Assembly: GCA_017861095.1 (NCBI GenBank)
Contig: JAGFXI010000103.1
Location: forward strand, 1 to 12,003
Source of the DNA: Deltaproteobacteria bacterium
GTDB lineage: Bacteria > Desulfobacterota > Syntrophobacteria > BM002
DNA length: 12,003 nt
Direction: 5' to 3'
A program made the position numbers and the translations under genes. Of this stretch, positions 1 to 6,671 are shown piece by piece. Each line of letters opens with the position of its first letter. Position 1 is the stretch's first letter. The notes under the pieces were generated by a model. It ran no database searches. It saw only the letters and a program-made list of their open reading frames with translations, and was not told where the DNA came from.

Positions 1-1259
1 TAAGTCTCCGGGAGTCTCCCAAACTCCTCGAGGAATCGTTTCCGGATTAGATCGAGAGGCTCGGAGGAAAGGAGCCGTTTTCCCCCTTTCATCACCTCCT
101 GCAGGAGCGGCTCGCCCTCGGGCACGCTCTCGCCGTGCAGGCCTATGAGGTCTTGCCGCAGCAGCCCGCGATCATCCTTCAGCCGAAAGACCTGTTTGAT
201 CCCGGCCAGGGAGACCTTGCCGCTGCTCAGCTTAAGCACCGGTCTCCCGGCATACTCCACCATCTTATAGCCGGTATCGAGATAGGGGGCATCGGCGGAG
301 ACCCCTAACTTGGTGCCCACACCAAAGGCGTCGATCCGGGCGCCCGCTGCCAGCAGCTCCTGAATGCTGAACTCGTCGAGTCCGCCGCTCGCAAATATTC
401 TGACCTCGCTTAGCCCGGCGGCATCGAAGATCTCCCGGACCTGGCGGCTGAGGTGAACGAGATCGCCGCTATCCAGGCGGACGGCGAGGAGGTTGTGGCC
501 CGCCGCTCGCATCTCGTGAGCTACGGTCACGGCCTTGCGGGCGCCCGCGACGGTGTCGTAGGTATCGATGAGGAGCACCGTGCTCTTGGGAAAGGACTTG
601 GCAAAGGCGCGGAAGGCGTCAATCTCCTGGGGAAAGCTTTCGACGTACGAGTGGGCCATGGTGCCGTAGATGGGGAGGCCATAAAGTTTTCCGGCGAGGA
701 CGTTGCTGGTTCCGATGAAGCCGCCGATGTAGCTAGCCCTGGCGACCTTGAGCCCGGCATCGGTGCCCTGGGTCCGACGGAGGGAGAAGTCCACTAGCCG
801 CTGGTCGCCCGCCGCGTAAAGGCAGCGGGAGGCCTTGGTGGCGATGAGGGAGGGGAAGTTCATCGCATTGATCACGAAGGTTTCCACAAGCTGTGCCTCG
901 ATGAGCGGTGCGGTGATTTCGACGAGGGGCTCAGCGGCGAAGAAGATGCGTCCTTCGTGGATGGCCCGGACGTGGCCGGTGAAACGGAGGTTTTCCAGAA
1001 AGGCGAGAAACCTTGAAGAGAACAGGGATGTTCGCTCCAGGTACTCCAAGTCATGGGACTGAAAATGGAAGGACTCGAAGTAATCCAGGAGGTCGTCCAG
1101 GCCGGCGGAGACAAAATAGGAGCGGTTTGGCGGATAGTGGCGGACGAAGAGACTGAACGTAGCAGGAGCAAACATGCCCTGCTCGAAGTAGCTGGCCGCC
1201 ATGGTAAGTTCGTAGAGATCAATGGTGATTTCCCTGCTCCGCGACTGATCTGCACGCAT
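1..1259 (-). CDS. pncB: Nicotinate phosphoribosyltransferase, 3' end beyond the window
   Basis: This is the entry enzyme of the Preiss-Handler NAD salvage route: it joins nicotinate to PRPP to give nicotinate mononucleotide, in the cytoplasm. I read about 419 codons without a stop from an ATG at 1259 (N-terminus MRADQSRSREITIDLYELTM). An AGGAGGG Shine-Dalgarno sits about 8 nt upstream on the minus strand. Visible family motifs are GTMAHSY around residues 199-205 (the histidine lies where the family carries its phosphorylated His), RRTQGTDAG, RLDSGD at 261-266, and a phosphate-loop-like FGVGTKLG near 310-317. The reading frame is intact up to the left edge, where the window cuts it; relatives of 440-490 aa suggest only a few dozen residues are missing. 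It diverges from the DUF89-like operon, with a structured gap between them. The family call is firm. Confidence 0.93.
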   Translation of the reverse strand, partial: MRADQSRSREITIDLYELTMAASYFEQGMFAPATFSLFVRHYPPNRSYFVSAGLDDLLDYFESFHFQSHDLEYLERTSLFSSRFLAFLENLRFTGHVRAIHEGRIFFAAEPLVEITAPLIEAQLVETFVINAMNFPSLIATKASRCLYAAGDQRLVDFSLRRTQGTDAGLKVARASYIGGFIGTSNVLAGKLYGLPIYGTMAHSYVESFPQEIDAFRAFAKSFPKSTVLLIDTYDTVAGARKAVTVAHEMRAAGHNLLAVRLDSGDLVHLSRQVREIFDAAGLSEVRIFASGGLDEFSIQELLAAGARIDAFGVGTKLGVSADAPYLDTGYKMVEYAGRPVLKLSSGKVSLAGIKQVFRLKDDRGLLRQDLIGLHGESVPEGEPLLQEVMKGGKRLLSSEPLDLIRKRFLEEFGRLPET

Positions 1260-1317
1260 GGCCAGGTCCCTCCTGTCGGCTTTCCCACCCTCCCCGGGAT
1301 TCATTCGTGGCAAGGGG

Positions 1318-1329
1318 ATCAAATTTGAT
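1318..1329. promoter_or_regulatory. 12-bp perfect palindrome, possible operator
   Basis: ATCAAATTTGAT is self-complementary over 12 bp. It lies in the divergent gap, 59 nt upstream of the pncB start codon and just before the structured RNA that begins near 1336. The AT-rich core stands out in GC-rich surroundings and could form part of a -10 region or a repressor site. No regulator can be named. A 12-bp palindrome can arise by chance, so this is a weak call. Confidence 0.3.
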
Positions 1330-1335
1330 GCAAGC

Positions 1336-1590
1336 GTCTGTCCGTGTCCGGAAGGGCCCATCCTTGTACCCACCAGCCGGTATGGGCACACAGGCAGACC
1401 TTTCTCGCGCCGGGAAGGTACGGACTCAGCCTCTTCAGAGGTCAGGATGCGTATGTAGCTTGGAGACCCCTCGCCGCCAGCGAGAGCCTCCAGGTTGCCC
1501 CGGCTCAAAGGGTAGGTTATGCAAGTGCCTTGGCACGCCACGGGCCTGGTGCTGGGAAAGGGTAGGAACACCTCGCCTTTCCTTTTGTTT
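1336..1590 (+). ncRNA. Structured leader RNA or independent small RNA, class unknown
   Basis: This stretch folds into consecutive hairpins. Stem 1 (1336-1399) pairs 1336-1342 with 1393-1399, 1344-1347 with 1388-1391, and 1356-1361 with 1382-1387, leaving an 8-nt one-sided bulge and a 20-nt loop. A second stem covers about 1400-1418. A small CCTC-TTCA-GAGG hairpin spans 1430-1441. Another two-part stem spans 1459-1494 (1459-1465 with 1488-1494, then CTCGC with GCGAG). The series ends in a hairpin plus T tract at 1555-1590. The sequence AAAGGGTAGG occurs twice, exactly 50 nt apart (1507 and 1557). I could not match it to 6S, SRP, RNase P, tmRNA or the common riboswitch consensus motifs. It may be the 5' leader of the operon starting at 1622, or a separate RNA ending at 1590. 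Confidence 0.45.
1555..1590 (+). terminator. Intrinsic terminator, possibly an attenuator
   Basis: GGAAAGG (1555-1561) pairs perfectly with CCTTTCC (1576-1582). An inner AGG/CCT stem closes an AACA loop after a 2x2 internal loop, and TTTTGTTT follows at 1583-1590. The strand 1580-1586 can instead pair with GAAAGGA (1595-1601), giving a mutually exclusive hairpin that covers the AAAGGAGGT Shine-Dalgarno-like sequence. Such a pair of alternative structures is typical of leader-controlled genes, but no switching has been shown. Confidence 0.55.
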
Positions 1591-1621
1591 AGCAGAAAGG
1601 AGGTAAAGGTACAAGCAGATC

Positions 1622-1756
1622 GTGGTGGGAAGGCGGATCACCCTGCCTCTGCGGAGGGTGTCTGTGCGAACCAGGGGGGTAGAGGCCACGATCGGCGCCG
1701 TGGAGCGGATTTTGCACGGGTTACAACGGGGACCTTTGACGCTGGAGGGCATATGA
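1622..1756 (+). CDS. Small basic protein, 44 aa, overlapping the DUF89-like gene
   Basis: This open frame starts at GTG 1622 (GTG 1625 is an alternative) and encodes 44 residues beginning MVGRRITLPLRRVSVRTRGV. Its TGA stop at 1754-1756 overlaps the ATG of the next gene (1753) as ATGA, the usual geometry for translational coupling. Third codon positions are mostly G or C, as expected of genes here. The Shine-Dalgarno support is imperfect: AAAGGAGGT at 1597-1604 is 17 nt from the GTG, although AAAGG at 1605-1609 is closer. The product is strongly basic (several Arg), with no signal peptide, membrane segment or cysteines. I do not recognise a family. It could be a real small protein, a coupling leader peptide, or a chance frame in GC-rich DNA. 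Confidence 0.4.
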   Translation: MVGRRITLPLRRVSVRTRGVEATIGAVERILHGLQRGPLTLEGI

Positions 1757-3465
1757 GTCGTAAGGTACCGGCTGCTCGAATTCCGTCGAGGTCGGCCTGG
1801 CCCAAGGGGCCCGAGGCCGAGGCCTGGACCACCAATTTCTTCCACGAAAACCACCTGGATTTCGAAACGAGGCCGGATAAGGTTGCTTCTCCCGAACAGG
1901 TGCGGTTTATCGTCTACCTGGCCGACCGCCGGGTGTACTATCCCTGCTCGAGCGAGCTCTTCGAGGCCATTGCCCGGAGGGATTCGGCGGCGTATCTCCG
2001 CCCGCGTTACGAGGAGGTCTGGTCCGTGGTGGAGCAACTCGTCCTGGACCATGTAACCGACGAGGGGAAGCGGGCGTTTCTGCTTGAGCTTCTTCGCCTC
2101 AAGTATGCTCACGATACCCACGACGGGATCATGATCCCGTCCCGACTCGAGAAGCGACTCTTCAAGATCTTCATGGACAAGAGCAACATCGATCAGCCCT
2201 ATTTTCGGCTCAAGGTTCAGCGGAATCAGCACGTCAGAGAAATCCTGGCGACCCCGGCGTTCTGGCAGGTGTTCAATTCAATTGACGAACAGCCGGTTTT
2301 GAGCTTCGATAGTTTAGAGGATCTCAAGGGTGCTGCTGCGAAGCTTCAACTCCAGAGACTGGTGAGACTCTGTGTTGCCCAGGAGCTTTGGAGTGAGAGT
2401 CGGCGACGGAAGGAGTTGGGCGTCGTGAACTATCGTGCCGCACTCCGGATTCTCTGGCTTGCCAACGACGCCGGCGAGATCGTGGTGGACCTGAAGATCA
2501 TTCGGTTTCTCATGGGCTGGGGGCACAAGGTTATCCTGGTAGTCAAGGATGGCTTTTACTTCAACAAGGTGACCATTCACGACGTGGAGAACGATCCGGC
2601 CGTGATCGAGGAGCTGGGCATTGCCATGCTCATAAAGGACCCGGCTAGCTCGAAAAGGGAACTTTTGGAGCGGCTGAAACGGGACCGGCAGCTCTTTGTG
2701 ATATCCGACGGCACCCAGGAGCGGCTGAACTTCCTACTCGCTTCCAGTACCTTTGCGCGGATGTTCAAGGAGGCCGACCTGGTTATCTCTAAAGGCCGGG
2801 AACAGTGGCGCCGACTGTTTCTCACGGCCTTTCAATTTACAAGGGACATCTTCAACATTCGTCTCGCGGATAGCGGAGATGAGGTCATCGTCAGCTATAA
2901 GCCAAAGCATCCGGAGGCGGTGAAGTTTTCCGAGCAAGATCTGGTGGAGAAGGCGCAAGGCATCACCCAGGAGATGGCCGCAGCGCGGAGGCGAGGCGAA
3001 CGAGTCATCTTCTACAGCGCCATCATTGGGAGCATTCCCGGCCAAATGGAAACCGCGGTGGAGATTCTCGCTGCCTTTGTCGGGCACATGCGCCGCACCT
3101 ATCGGAAGTGCTTCGTCATCAATCCGGCCGAGCACTTTGTCCCCGGCATGGACGCCGACGATCTCATGTACATGTGGGAGATGGTGCAGCGGAGCGGGTT
3201 CATCGACATCTGGCGCTTTCAGACCATAGAGGACATCGAGACTAGCTTCGCCCTTCTCAACCGCGAAGTGCCGCCCGAATGGTTGGGAAAGGATGCAACC
3301 TACAGCACCGGCTGTACCAAGGAGATGAACATCGCCCAGGAGGTGCAGCAGGAGTTCCCAGAAATGCAGATCATCGGCCCGGCCAAGGAGCGGTTCCTGC
3401 GGAGGTCGGAGTACGGCATCGGCAAGCTCTACGACCGTCGCCTCGATCAGATTCGCCTGCCCTAG
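1753..3465 (+). CDS. Large DUF89/ARMT1-like domain protein with an unknown C-terminal domain
   Basis: The product has 570 residues, starting at ATG 1753 with GGAGGG just upstream. The frame stays open back to 1519, but the extra residues look non-coding. Residues 1-220 form a helical, charged N-terminal region. Residues about 231-385 follow the pattern of the DUF89 (PF01937, ARMT1-like) fold: ILWLANDAGEIVVD at 233-246, VVKDGFYFNKVT at 263-274, VISDGTQERL at 316-325 and ADLVISKGREQW at 341-352. In characterised DUF89 members a metal-binding Asp-Asn pair lies in the DNAGE motif and another Asp in ADLVI; they act as damage-control phosphatases on sugar phosphates. Here the pair reads Asn238-Asp239, so activity is uncertain. 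Residues about 395-570 form a separate block I cannot assign (VINPAEHF, DLMYMWEMVQRSGFIDIWRFQ, a lone Cys521). No signal peptide or membrane segment. It is followed 30 nt later by a DUF6504-like gene. Confidence 0.72.
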   Translation: MSRKVPAARIPSRSAWPKGPEAEAWTTNFFHENHLDFETRPDKVASPEQVRFIVYLADRRVYYPCSSELFEAIARRDSAAYLRPRYEEVWSVVEQLVLDHVTDEGKRAFLLELLRLKYAHDTHDGIMIPSRLEKRLFKIFMDKSNIDQPYFRLKVQRNQHVREILATPAFWQVFNSIDEQPVLSFDSLEDLKGAAAKLQLQRLVRLCVAQELWSESRRRKELGVVNYRAALRILWLANDAGEIVVDLKIIRFLMGWGHKVILVVKDGFYFNKVTIHDVENDPAVIEELGIAMLIKDPASSKRELLERLKRDRQLFVISDGTQERLNFLLASSTFARMFKEADLVISKGREQWRRLFLTAFQFTRDIFNIRLADSGDEVIVSYKPKHPEAVKFSEQDLVEKAQGITQEMAAARRRGERVIFYSAIIGSIPGQMETAVEILAAFVGHMRRTYRKCFVINPAEHFVPGMDADDLMYMWEMVQRSGFIDIWRFQTIEDIETSFALLNREVPPEWLGKDATYSTGCTKEMNIAQEVQQEFPEMQIIGPAKERFLRRSEYGIGKLYDRRLDQIRLP

Positions 3466-3495
3466 CGTGCCGGACCCTGACGGAGCAGTGAACCT

Positions 3496-3753
3496 ATGCC
3501 ATACGAAAAGGTGAAGGTCGAGTGCTACAGCGGCTATCGGGCCAACGAGCGGCCTGTGGCCTTCACCTTTGAGGACCGACGGTGGGAGATCATTGACGTC
3601 ATCGACCGCTGGTTCGAGGGCGGGGTGCAGCCGGGGCGCCCCGTGCTCGACTACTTTAAGGTGAAGACCTCGGAAGGGAGGGTGTTCCTCCTTCGTTACA
3701 ATTCCCTTTTCGACGCGTGGGCGGTGCGCGTCCCGCCTAAATCGACCCACTGA
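3496..3753 (+). CDS. Small DUF6504-like protein
   Basis: The product has 85 residues from ATG 3496, with GGAG at 3482-3485 as the ribosome site. The alternation of short beta-type segments (KVKVECYSGY, RWEIIDVIDRW, LDYFKVKT, VFLLRYNSLFDAW) suggests a small all-beta protein. The pattern VECYSGY..ERP..F.....W.I..VIDRW resembles the DUF6504 family, whose function is unknown; I make that match from memory of its pattern. The start lies 30 nt after the stop of the DUF89-like gene on the same strand, so the two are probably co-transcribed and may work together. There is no signal peptide, transmembrane segment or catalytic motif. No T-tract terminator follows; the next sequence is a repeat region. 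Confidence 0.75.
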   Translation: MPYEKVKVECYSGYRANERPVAFTFEDRRWEIIDVIDRWFEGGVQPGRPVLDYFKVKTSEGRVFLLRYNSLFDAWAVRVPPKSTH

Positions 3754-3830
3754 ATATCTAAGCCAGTTGAGGCTGCCGAGGGAATGAGAAACCGCACCGG
3801 TGGTTCGTGGATAGTACGGGCTAGGACCTT

Positions 3831-4095
3831 CCTTCTCTGCAAGCGGTGGGCTCTGTAAGAAGGGGCGCTGTGGGAGCGGCTTCCAGCCGCGACGAGTAGG
3901 CTGGGGCAGGGAGGTCTGCTCTGCAAAGGCGCCACGCCGAGGCGTGGTCGCGCCATTGATGATCGAGAGGGAGGCTGGGTCTTTCGGCTGGGTTGTGGTG
4001 GAAAGTTCGGGGGGGCCTTTCTGTCGGCGAAGGTAAGGTAGTGGCTTCGGATGCGCTTTGCGCCGCAGATCATCCCTACCCCCGGCGCCGGGCGG
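3831..4095 (+). repeat. Dispersed intergenic repeat, degenerate copy 1
   Basis: This stretch aligns in the same orientation with 8618-8940. Shared blocks include GGTGGGCTCTG, GGGAGCGGCTTC, GGTCTGCTCTGCAA, a nearly identical run around 3929-3960 holding the hairpin CCACGCC-GA-GGCGTGG, and GGATGCGCTTTGCGCCG near 4049. The GGGAGCGGCTTCCAGCCGCGA section resembles REP-type palindromes. At 3801-3819 a sequence matches the right-hand terminal repeat of the element at 10651-10840 in about 15 of 19 positions, so a decayed element end may lie there. It fills most of the gap between the DUF6504-like gene and dapL; I see no gene in 3754-4185. Confidence 0.7.
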
Positions 4096-4173
4096 GATTG
4101 TCAACATGTAAGGTGGGCACAGCGCACCAGAAAAGTTCTTGCCCTGTGAGAGCGGCTTCCCCGCGATCGGACG

Positions 4174-4197
4174 GCGTCTCGAAGGTCACGGAGACGC
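4174..4197 (-). terminator. Possible hairpin at the end of dapL, no T tract
   Basis: GCGTCTC (4174-4180) and GAGACGC (4191-4197) form a 7-bp stem with a 10-nt loop across the dapL stop codon. No T-rich run follows on the minus strand. It could stabilise the 3' end or act in a Rho-type end; it is not a canonical intrinsic terminator. Confidence 0.25.
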
Positions 4198-5421
4198 GGC
4201 ATTGCGGATGCGGGCGACCGCCTCCTCGGTGTGATCGCGATGGCCGAAAGCGCTGAGGCGGAAAAATCCCTCGCCGGAGGGGCCGAAGCCGGAGCCGGGA
4301 GTGCCGACGACGTGAGCCTGGGTGAGGAGGAGATCAAAGAAATCCCAGGAGCTCATGCCTCGCGGGGCCTTCAGCCAGACATAGGGGGCGTTCACACCGC
4401 CATAGACGGTGAACCCGGCGGGGCTGAGAGTGTCGCAAATGATGCGGGCGTTTTCCATGTAGTAATCGATGATAGCTCGAACTTGGGGTTTTCCTTCCTC
4501 GCTGTAGACTGCGGCGGCAGCCGCCTGGACGGGATAGGAAACACCGTTGAACTTGGTTGTCTGCCGGCGATTCCAAAGCTGGTTGAGGCTGACCGGCTTT
4601 CCGTCAGTGGTGTGAGCGAAGACGGTCTTGGGCACAACGGTGTAAGCGCAGCGAGTGCCAGTGAAGCCGGCGGTCTTGGAGAAACTCCGAAACTCGACAG
4701 CGCATTCCTTCGCCCCGGGAATCTCGTAAATGGAATGGGGGATGTGGCCCTGAGTGATAAAGGCTTCGTACGCTGAATCGTAGAGAAGAATAGCCCTTTC
4801 TTTGCGGGCGTATTCGACCCAGACCTGAAGGTGTTCGCGCTCGGCGACGGCGCCAGTCGGATTGTTGGGGAAACAGAGGTAGATCAGGTCCACCTTGCCC
4901 TTGGGCAGGTCAGGGAGGAATCGGTTGCCTTCGGTGCAGGGCATGTAGTGAATCCGGCCGTAGCGACCCTGGTCGTCAGCCGGTCCTGTCCGTCCCGCCA
5001 TGACGTTCGTATCCAGGTAGACGGGATAAACGGGATCGGCGAGGGCGACGGTGTTCTCGACCGCGAAGATCTCTTGGATGTTTCCGCAGTCGCACTTGGC
5101 GCCGTCACTGACAAAGACTTCATCGGGGTCCAGAGATACACCGCGGACCTGGTAGTCGTGCTGGACGATCTGGTCGATTAGGAAGCGGTAGCCCTGCTCG
5201 GGCCCGTAGCCGCGGAAGGTCTCGACGCGGCCCATCTCCTCCACGGCACGGTGCATGGCTTTGACGACCGCGGGCGGGAGGGGACGGGTGACATCACCGA
5301 TGCCGAGGCGGAGAATCTTTGCCTGAGGATTTGCCGCTGCGAATGCCTGGACCCGGCGGCCGATCTCGGGAAAGAGATAGCCGGCCTTGAGCTTGAGGTA
5401 GTGTTCATTGACTAGGGTCAT
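4186..5421 (-). CDS. dapL: LL-diaminopimelate aminotransferase
   Basis: This PLP enzyme converts tetrahydrodipicolinate and glutamate to LL-2,6-diaminopimelate in one step, bypassing the succinylase, acetylase and dehydrogenase branches of lysine and peptidoglycan-precursor synthesis. The product has 411 residues, the usual DapL length. Key features are LRLGIGDVTRPLPP (37-50), YGPEQGY (72-78), VSDGAKCDCGN (104-114), the Asn of FPNNPTG (184-190), Asp215 in YDSAYE, the PLP Schiff-base lysine K249 in SFSKTAGFTGTR, and the carboxylate-binding Arg388 in GFFRLS. I chose ATG 5421 because GAGGGAG lies 5-6 nt upstream and MTLVNEHYLKLKAGYLFPEI is the typical N-terminus; the frame extends to 5463, but those codons lack support. 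A TATCAT-like -10 lies at 5463-5468 (minus strand), without a clear -35. It stands alone, divergent from parA. Confidence 0.95.
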   Translation of the reverse strand: MTLVNEHYLKLKAGYLFPEIGRRVQAFAAANPQAKILRLGIGDVTRPLPPAVVKAMHRAVEEMGRVETFRGYGPEQGYRFLIDQIVQHDYQVRGVSLDPDEVFVSDGAKCDCGNIQEIFAVENTVALADPVYPVYLDTNVMAGRTGPADDQGRYGRIHYMPCTEGNRFLPDLPKGKVDLIYLCFPNNPTGAVAEREHLQVWVEYARKERAILLYDSAYEAFITQGHIPHSIYEIPGAKECAVEFRSFSKTAGFTGTRCAYTVVPKTVFAHTTDGKPVSLNQLWNRRQTTKFNGVSYPVQAAAAAVYSEEGKPQVRAIIDYYMENARIICDTLSPAGFTVYGGVNAPYVWLKAPRGMSSWDFFDLLLTQAHVVGTPGSGFGPSGEGFFRLSAFGHRDHTEEAVARIRNAASP

Positions 5422-5515
5422 GGAAACTCCCTCGCACTGGCGTTGGTCGTAAAGAAGGCTCAATGATAGCGAGTTTGCCTCGGGAAGGGAAGGGGGCAGC
5501 GCGCAATCATTCCCT

Positions 5516-5560
5516 CAACAGGCTGTCCGACAACCCCGAAAACACTCTCCTCTCCCCCTC
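5516..5560. repeat. 45-bp dispersed repeat, copy A
   Basis: It matches 11916-11960 in the same orientation with three mismatches over 45 bp, starting CAACAGGCTGTCCGACAACC. It is followed by a C-rich/G-rich hairpin (CCCCCTC 5554-5560 with GAGGGGG 5563-5569) and a CCCTA/TAGGG stem. Both copies lie in intergenic DNA, each close to a parS site. Confidence 0.75.
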
Positions 5561-5615
5561 GGGAGGGGGTGAACCCTATTGGGGCTAGGGGGGAGATGCA
5601 CGATCTTCAATCCTC

Positions 5616-5633
5616 ATGTTCCACGTGGAACAT
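5616..5633. promoter_or_regulatory. parS centromere site 1, perfect palindrome
   Basis: TGTTCCACGTGGAACA (5617-5632), with flanking A and T, is an 18-bp perfect palindrome. It matches the chromosomal parS consensus TGTTTCACGTGAAACA except for one symmetrical change in each half. ParB binds such sites, loads as a CTP-dependent clamp and recruits ParA. It lies about 210 nt upstream of parA, in the gap shared with dapL. Confidence 0.9.
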
Positions 5634-5741
5634 TGGAAGACCAGGCGCGATGGGTAACATGAGCTGTCGAGGCCTGAAAGGCTTTGTTTTTACTCGCTCG
5701 ACGTAAGAGAGAGGGAACATCTCGTCTCACCGTATTCCACT

Positions 5742-5769
5742 TTGAAAAGTCACGGCACTGTGCTATTGT
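5742..5769 (+). promoter_or_regulatory. Predicted sigma-70-type promoter for parAB
   Basis: TTGAAA (5742-5747) and TATTGT (5764-5769) are separated by 16 nt, and a TG lies at 5761-5762 just before the -10 (extended -10 type). Transcription would begin near 5776, leaving a leader of about 65 nt before parA. The parS site lies 110 nt upstream of the -35. Predicted from pattern only. Confidence 0.45.
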
Positions 5770-5841
5770 GGCGATGCCTGTAGGGGGCACAAAGAAATGG
5801 GTCCGTACAGGCGGACACCGCTCTAGACGGACGGAAAGAGG

Positions 5842-6618
5842 ATGGCTCGACTGATTGCCGTTGCCAACCAAAAAGGCGGCGTGGGCAAGACCACCACGGC
5901 GGTGAATCTTGCGGCCTCCCTGGCCGTAGCGGAGAAACGGACGCTCCTCGTCGATTGTGATCCCCAGGGGAATGCCTCGAGCGGACTCGGTCTGGCTCGG
6001 GAGGGGATGGGCAAGCACCTTTACCAGCTGCTCATCAATGAAACCGAGGCCTCGGAGGCGATCCACAGCACGGCCCTCACCTACCTCCACCTTATTCCCG
6101 CGAGGACTGAGCTTATCGGCGCCGAGATCGAACTACAGGCTCTCCCCGGACGGGAAAAGATCCTTCAGGAACGTCTTCGGCCTCTTCTATCTCTCTATGA
6201 CTATATCCTGATGGACTGTCCCCCCTCCCTCGGGCTTCTAACCGTCAATGCCCTCATGGCCGCGCATACGGTGATTATCCCGCTGCAATGCGAGTACTAT
6301 GCCATGGAGGGATTGAGCCAGCTGGTGCAAACCATCCAGCTGGTGAAAAGGGTTCTCAACCCCCGCCTGGGCATCGAGGGCATCTTGCTCACCATGTTCG
6401 ACACTCGGAATAACCTCTGTCACCAGGTTGCCGATGAGGTGCGAGTCCACTTCAAAGACCGGGTGTTCAAGACCGTGGTACCGCGAAATGTTCGGCTGAG
6501 CGAGAGCCCGAGTCACGGCAAACCGGTGCTTCTCTACGACGTCAGCTCAACCGGCGCTCGCTCATATCTCGAGCTTGCCAGGGAGCTCATGAAGCGTGAG
6601 GCAGTCGACGGACGTTAG
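5842..6618 (+). CDS. parA: Chromosome-partitioning ATPase ParA (Soj)
   Basis: ParA is a DNA-binding ATPase that forms nucleoid-bound gradients and moves ParB-parS complexes to segregate replicated origins. The product has 258 residues and lacks an N-terminal HTH domain, as in short chromosomal ParA/Soj proteins. The deviant Walker A motif KGGVGKTT is at 11-18, the second Asp motif DCDPQGN at 38-44, and Walker B ILMDCPPSLG at 122-131 (Asp125). The ATG at 5842 has GAAAGAGG immediately upstream and gives the expected MARLIAVANQKGGVGKT start. parB follows after 53 nt, and parS lies upstream, forming a standard parABS module. The flanking rsmG/mnmG genes often found beside it are not in this window. 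Confidence 0.97.
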   Translation: MARLIAVANQKGGVGKTTTAVNLAASLAVAEKRTLLVDCDPQGNASSGLGLAREGMGKHLYQLLINETEASEAIHSTALTYLHLIPARTELIGAEIELQALPGREKILQERLRPLLSLYDYILMDCPPSLGLLTVNALMAAHTVIIPLQCEYYAMEGLSQLVQTIQLVKRVLNPRLGIEGILLTMFDTRNNLCHQVADEVRVHFKDRVFKTVVPRNVRLSESPSHGKPVLLYDVSSTGARSYLELARELMKREAVDGR

Positions 6619-6671
6619 TATCGAATTGGACCCTGCATGGATCGCACCTTGGACGGACCGGAGCGGTAGAC

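Noticed and set aside
1506..1582. Resemblance of AAGGGTAGGAACACCTCG to a T-box antiterminator
   Set aside because: Only part of the T-box core matches. I see no stem I specifier or AG-bulge motifs, and the downstream genes are not aminoacyl-tRNA or amino-acid genes.
1519..1752. N-terminal extension of the DUF89-like protein
   Set aside because: The frame is open, but the extra residues are low-complexity, cross the terminator-like hairpin and lack a ribosome site. ATG 1753 has GGAGGG upstream.
2734..4107. Long minus-strand open frame (457 codons)
   Set aside because: It runs antisense through the DUF89-like and DUF6504-like genes and into the repeat. Its composition is that of a shadow frame in GC-rich DNA.
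4231..4776. Plus-strand open frame antisense to dapL
   Set aside because: It is a mirror of the clearly coding dapL, with no family features of its own.
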